A stretch of DNA of 6,174 nucleotides. It comes from an uncultured Bacillota bacterium. Lineage in GTDB: Bacteria; Bacillota; Clostridia; Peptostreptococcales; Anaerovoracaceae. Positions within the stretch are counted from its first letter, which is position 1. Every line of letters begins with the position of its first letter. The position numbers and the translations under genes are program-made. The stretch is taken from contig CAMNJK010000097.1 of the NCBI GenBank assembly GCA_946541435.1, positions 1 through 6,174 on the forward strand, read 5' to 3'. The notes beneath the pieces were generated by a model. It was not told the DNA's origin, did not search any database, and worked only from the letters and a program-made list of their open reading frames with translations. Shown here one piece after another: positions 4,656 through 6,174 of this stretch.

Positions 4656-5984
4656 ATGAATGAACAGATGACATTATTCGAACGGGACGTGCCGCGGCCT
4701 TTGCCTGCCCGGATGCGCCCGCAGACCATCGATGAGATCGTGGGCCAGCAGCATCTGCTGGGCGAGGGCAAAGTCCTGCGCCGGATCATCGAGCAGGACC
4801 AGGTCTCTTCCATGATCTTCTGGGGTCCGCCGGGGGTGGGGAAGACCACCCTGGCAGGCGTCATTGCCAACCAGACCAGAGCCCGTTTCATCAACTTCTC
4901 TGCGGTGACCAGCGGCATCAAAGACATCCGCAAGGTCATGCAGCAGGCGGATGAATCCCGCCGGTTCGGCGAGAAGACCATCGTCTTCGTGGATGAGATC
5001 CATCGTTTCAACAAGGCCCAGCAGGATGCCTTCCTGCCCTTCGTGGAGAAGGGAAGCATCATCCTGATCGGCGCCACCACCGAGAATCCTTCGTTTGAAG
5101 TCAACGGGGCGCTCCTGTCCCGCTGCAAGGTTTTCGTGCTCAAAGGACTGTCGGAACAGGACATCGTCCAGCTTTTGCATCGGGCCCTCAGGAGTCCGGA
5201 GGGATTCGGGGACCAGACCATCATCATCGACGACGATGTGCTGCGGCTGATCGCGGCCTTCGCCAACGGAGACGCCCGGGCGGCCCTGTCCACCCTGGAG
5301 ATGGCGGTGCTGAACGGGGACTTCGAGGAGGGCGTGACCACCGTGACCAAGGAGACGGTGGAGGAGTGTACTTCCAAGAAATCCCTGCTCTACGACAAGG
5401 ACGGGGAGGAGCACTACAACCTGATCTCGGCCCTGCACAAATCCATGCGCAATTCCGATCCGGACGCGGCGGTCTACTGGCTGGCCCGGATGCTGGAGGC
5501 CGGCGAAGACCCCCTCTACGTGGCGCGGCGGGTGACCCGTTTCGCCAGTGAGGATGTGGGACTGGCGGATCCCCGGGCCCTGGAGCTGGCGGTGGCAGCT
5601 TATCAGGCCTGCCACTTCATCGGCATGCCGGAGTGCTCCGTTCATCTGACCCAGGCGGTGATCTACATGGCCCTGGCGCCCAAATCCAACTCCATGGAGA
5701 AGGCCTATCTCAGCGCCAGAAAGGACGCCATCGAGCAGATCGCGGAGCCGGTGCCCCTGGTGATCCGCAACGGGGTCACCAATCTGATGCGGGAGATCGG
5801 TTACGGCGAGGGCTATCAGTACGCCCACGACACGGAGGACAAGCTGACCAACATGCAGTGCCTGCCGGATTCCCTGGAGGGCCGGGTCTACTACGAGCCC
5901 ACCAACCAGGGGGTGGAACAGCGGTGCCGTGAACGCCTGGAGCAGATCAAAGCCTGGAAAAAGGCGCATCGGCAGGAGAAGTAG
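4656..5984 (+). CDS. rarA: Replication-associated recombination protein A (RarA/MgsA), AAA+ ATPase
   Basis: A 442-residue cytoplasmic AAA+ ATPase of the RarA/MgsA/WRNIP1 family, related to clamp loaders and RuvB. It acts at stalled or gapped replication forks with single-strand-binding protein and the sliding clamp. Visible parts: N-terminal RMRPQTIDEIVGQQHLLG (19-36); Walker A GPPGVGKTT (57-65, Lys63); Walker B VFVDEIHRFNK (110-120, Asp113/Glu114); sensor 1 GATTENPSFE (138-147); and the arginine finger in LLSRCKVF (Arg155). The C-terminal tetramerisation domain starts around ISALHKSMRNSDPDAAVYWLARM and includes RFASEDVGLADP. The length is normal and complete. Residues 4-8, QMTLF, resemble a sliding-clamp-binding pentapeptide (QLxLF). 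A GGAG at 4644-4647 lies 8 nt before the ATG. It follows the fructokinase by 72 bases with no terminator, so it may be read from the sugar operon, but it has no functional link to sugar metabolism. Confidence 0.96.
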   Translation: MNEQMTLFERDVPRPLPARMRPQTIDEIVGQQHLLGEGKVLRRIIEQDQVSSMIFWGPPGVGKTTLAGVIANQTRARFINFSAVTSGIKDIRKVMQQADESRRFGEKTIVFVDEIHRFNKAQQDAFLPFVEKGSIILIGATTENPSFEVNGALLSRCKVFVLKGLSEQDIVQLLHRALRSPEGFGDQTIIIDDDVLRLIAAFANGDARAALSTLEMAVLNGDFEEGVTTVTKETVEECTSKKSLLYDKDGEEHYNLISALHKSMRNSDPDAAVYWLARMLEAGEDPLYVARRVTRFASEDVGLADPRALELAVAAYQACHFIGMPECSVHLTQAVIYMALAPKSNSMEKAYLSARKDAIEQIAEPVPLVIRNGVTNLMREIGYGEGYQYAHDTEDKLTNMQCLPDSLEGRVYYEPTNQGVEQRCRERLEQIKAWKKAHRQEK

Positions 5985-5987
5985 GAG

Positions 5988-6017
5988 CTGCCATTTGCAG
6001 GAGAGGCAGGATCTGCC
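5988..6017 (+). other. Two mutually exclusive 5-bp stems after rarA, no terminator
   Basis: CTGCC (5988-5992) can pair with GGCAG (6005-6009), which can instead pair with CTGCC (6013-6017) across a 3-base loop. Neither stem is followed by a T run. I see no intrinsic terminator in the 93 bases between rarA and the next start, so read-through is likely. The same gap holds a direct repeat ATCTGATGG (6036-6044 and 6060-6068). Confidence 0.3.
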
Positions 6018-6077
6018 GATGAGAATCGTGAAACTATCTGATGGCGGAAACCTGAAAGGATCTGATGGTGAGCGCAG

Positions 6078-6174
6078 ATGATGTATCTGATCTTCAGCTG
6101 TATTGTGATTCTGGCTGCCGGGGCCCTGCTGGCCTGGTTCATTTCCGCCGACGAGTTTGACGGCACCTGGGAAA
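6078..6174 (+). CDS. Small membrane-anchored or secreted protein of unknown function, N-terminal 32 codons (3' end outside window)
   Basis: The open frame starting ATGATG at 6078 runs to the window end. It begins MMYLIFSC, continues with a hydrophobic stretch (about residues 4-21) and then turns acidic with SADEFDGTWE. This is the pattern of an N-terminal transmembrane anchor or an uncleaved signal segment. GGTGAG at 6067-6072 is a weak ribosome site 5 nt from the first ATG and 8 nt from the second at 6081, so either start is possible. I do not recognise the family from so short a piece. It probably shares the rarA transcript. Confidence 0.5.
   Translation, partial: MMYLIFSCIVILAAGALLAWFISADEFDGTWE

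Noticed and set aside
4674..5969. 431-codon open frame on the - strand opposite rarA
   Set aside because: It is fully antisense to a certain RarA gene, with a His/Gly/Leu-rich composition typical of a reverse-complement shadow and no motifs.
6065..6145. Alternative short frame starting at ATG 6065 with AAGGA just upstream
   Set aside because: It stops within the window after about 26 codons, is not hydrophobic or conserved-looking, and conflicts with the better membrane-protein frame at 6078.

Overview
The window looks like a piece of chromosome from a fairly GC-rich anaerobic member of the Bacillota, plausibly a gut clostridium. This placement is inference: it rests on the strong AGGAG-type ribosome binding sites, a textbook sigma-A-type promoter, a MalG-type sugar permease tail, and RarA and fructokinase sequences that read as clostridial. 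Every confident gene lies on the + strand.

Layout: (1) the last 50 codons of a carbohydrate ABC transporter permease (1-153). (2) A 272-base intergenic region holding a near-consensus promoter (-35 at 232-237, -10 at 255-260, 17-bp spacer), several symmetric elements that could be operators, and a strongly structured untranslated leader. (3) A class II ketose-bisphosphate aldolase (426-1283). (4) A terminator-like hairpin at 1329-1379. (5) A bacterial member of the ADP-dependent phosphofructokinase/glucokinase family (1410-2615), best known from archaea. (6) A second, divergent class II aldolase (2661-3515). (7) A PfkB-family fructokinase-like enzyme (3549-4583) carrying an unusual cysteine-rich tandem-repeat insert. 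(8) rarA, a AAA+ ATPase of replication-fork maintenance (4656-5984). (9) The first 32 codons of a gene for a small membrane-anchored protein (6078 to the window end).

The first five genes read as a sugar uptake and catabolism cluster. A sugar enters through the ABC transporter, is phosphorylated by the PfkB kinase and/or the ADP-dependent kinase, and is cleaved by the aldolases into two small phosphorylated or aldehyde products. Two kinases of different families beside two non-identical aldolases could form a complete kinase-kinase-aldolase route to triose phosphates, using ADP as one phosphoryl donor. The substrate cannot be read from the sequence. rarA is a housekeeping gene that probably only shares transcription with the cluster.

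The most notable points are the archaeal-type ADP-dependent kinase between two aldolases, the Cys-rich 9-residue repeat inside the fructokinase, and the compact promoter and structured leader ahead of the first aldolase. No mobile elements, CRISPR arrays, tRNAs or rRNAs were seen.
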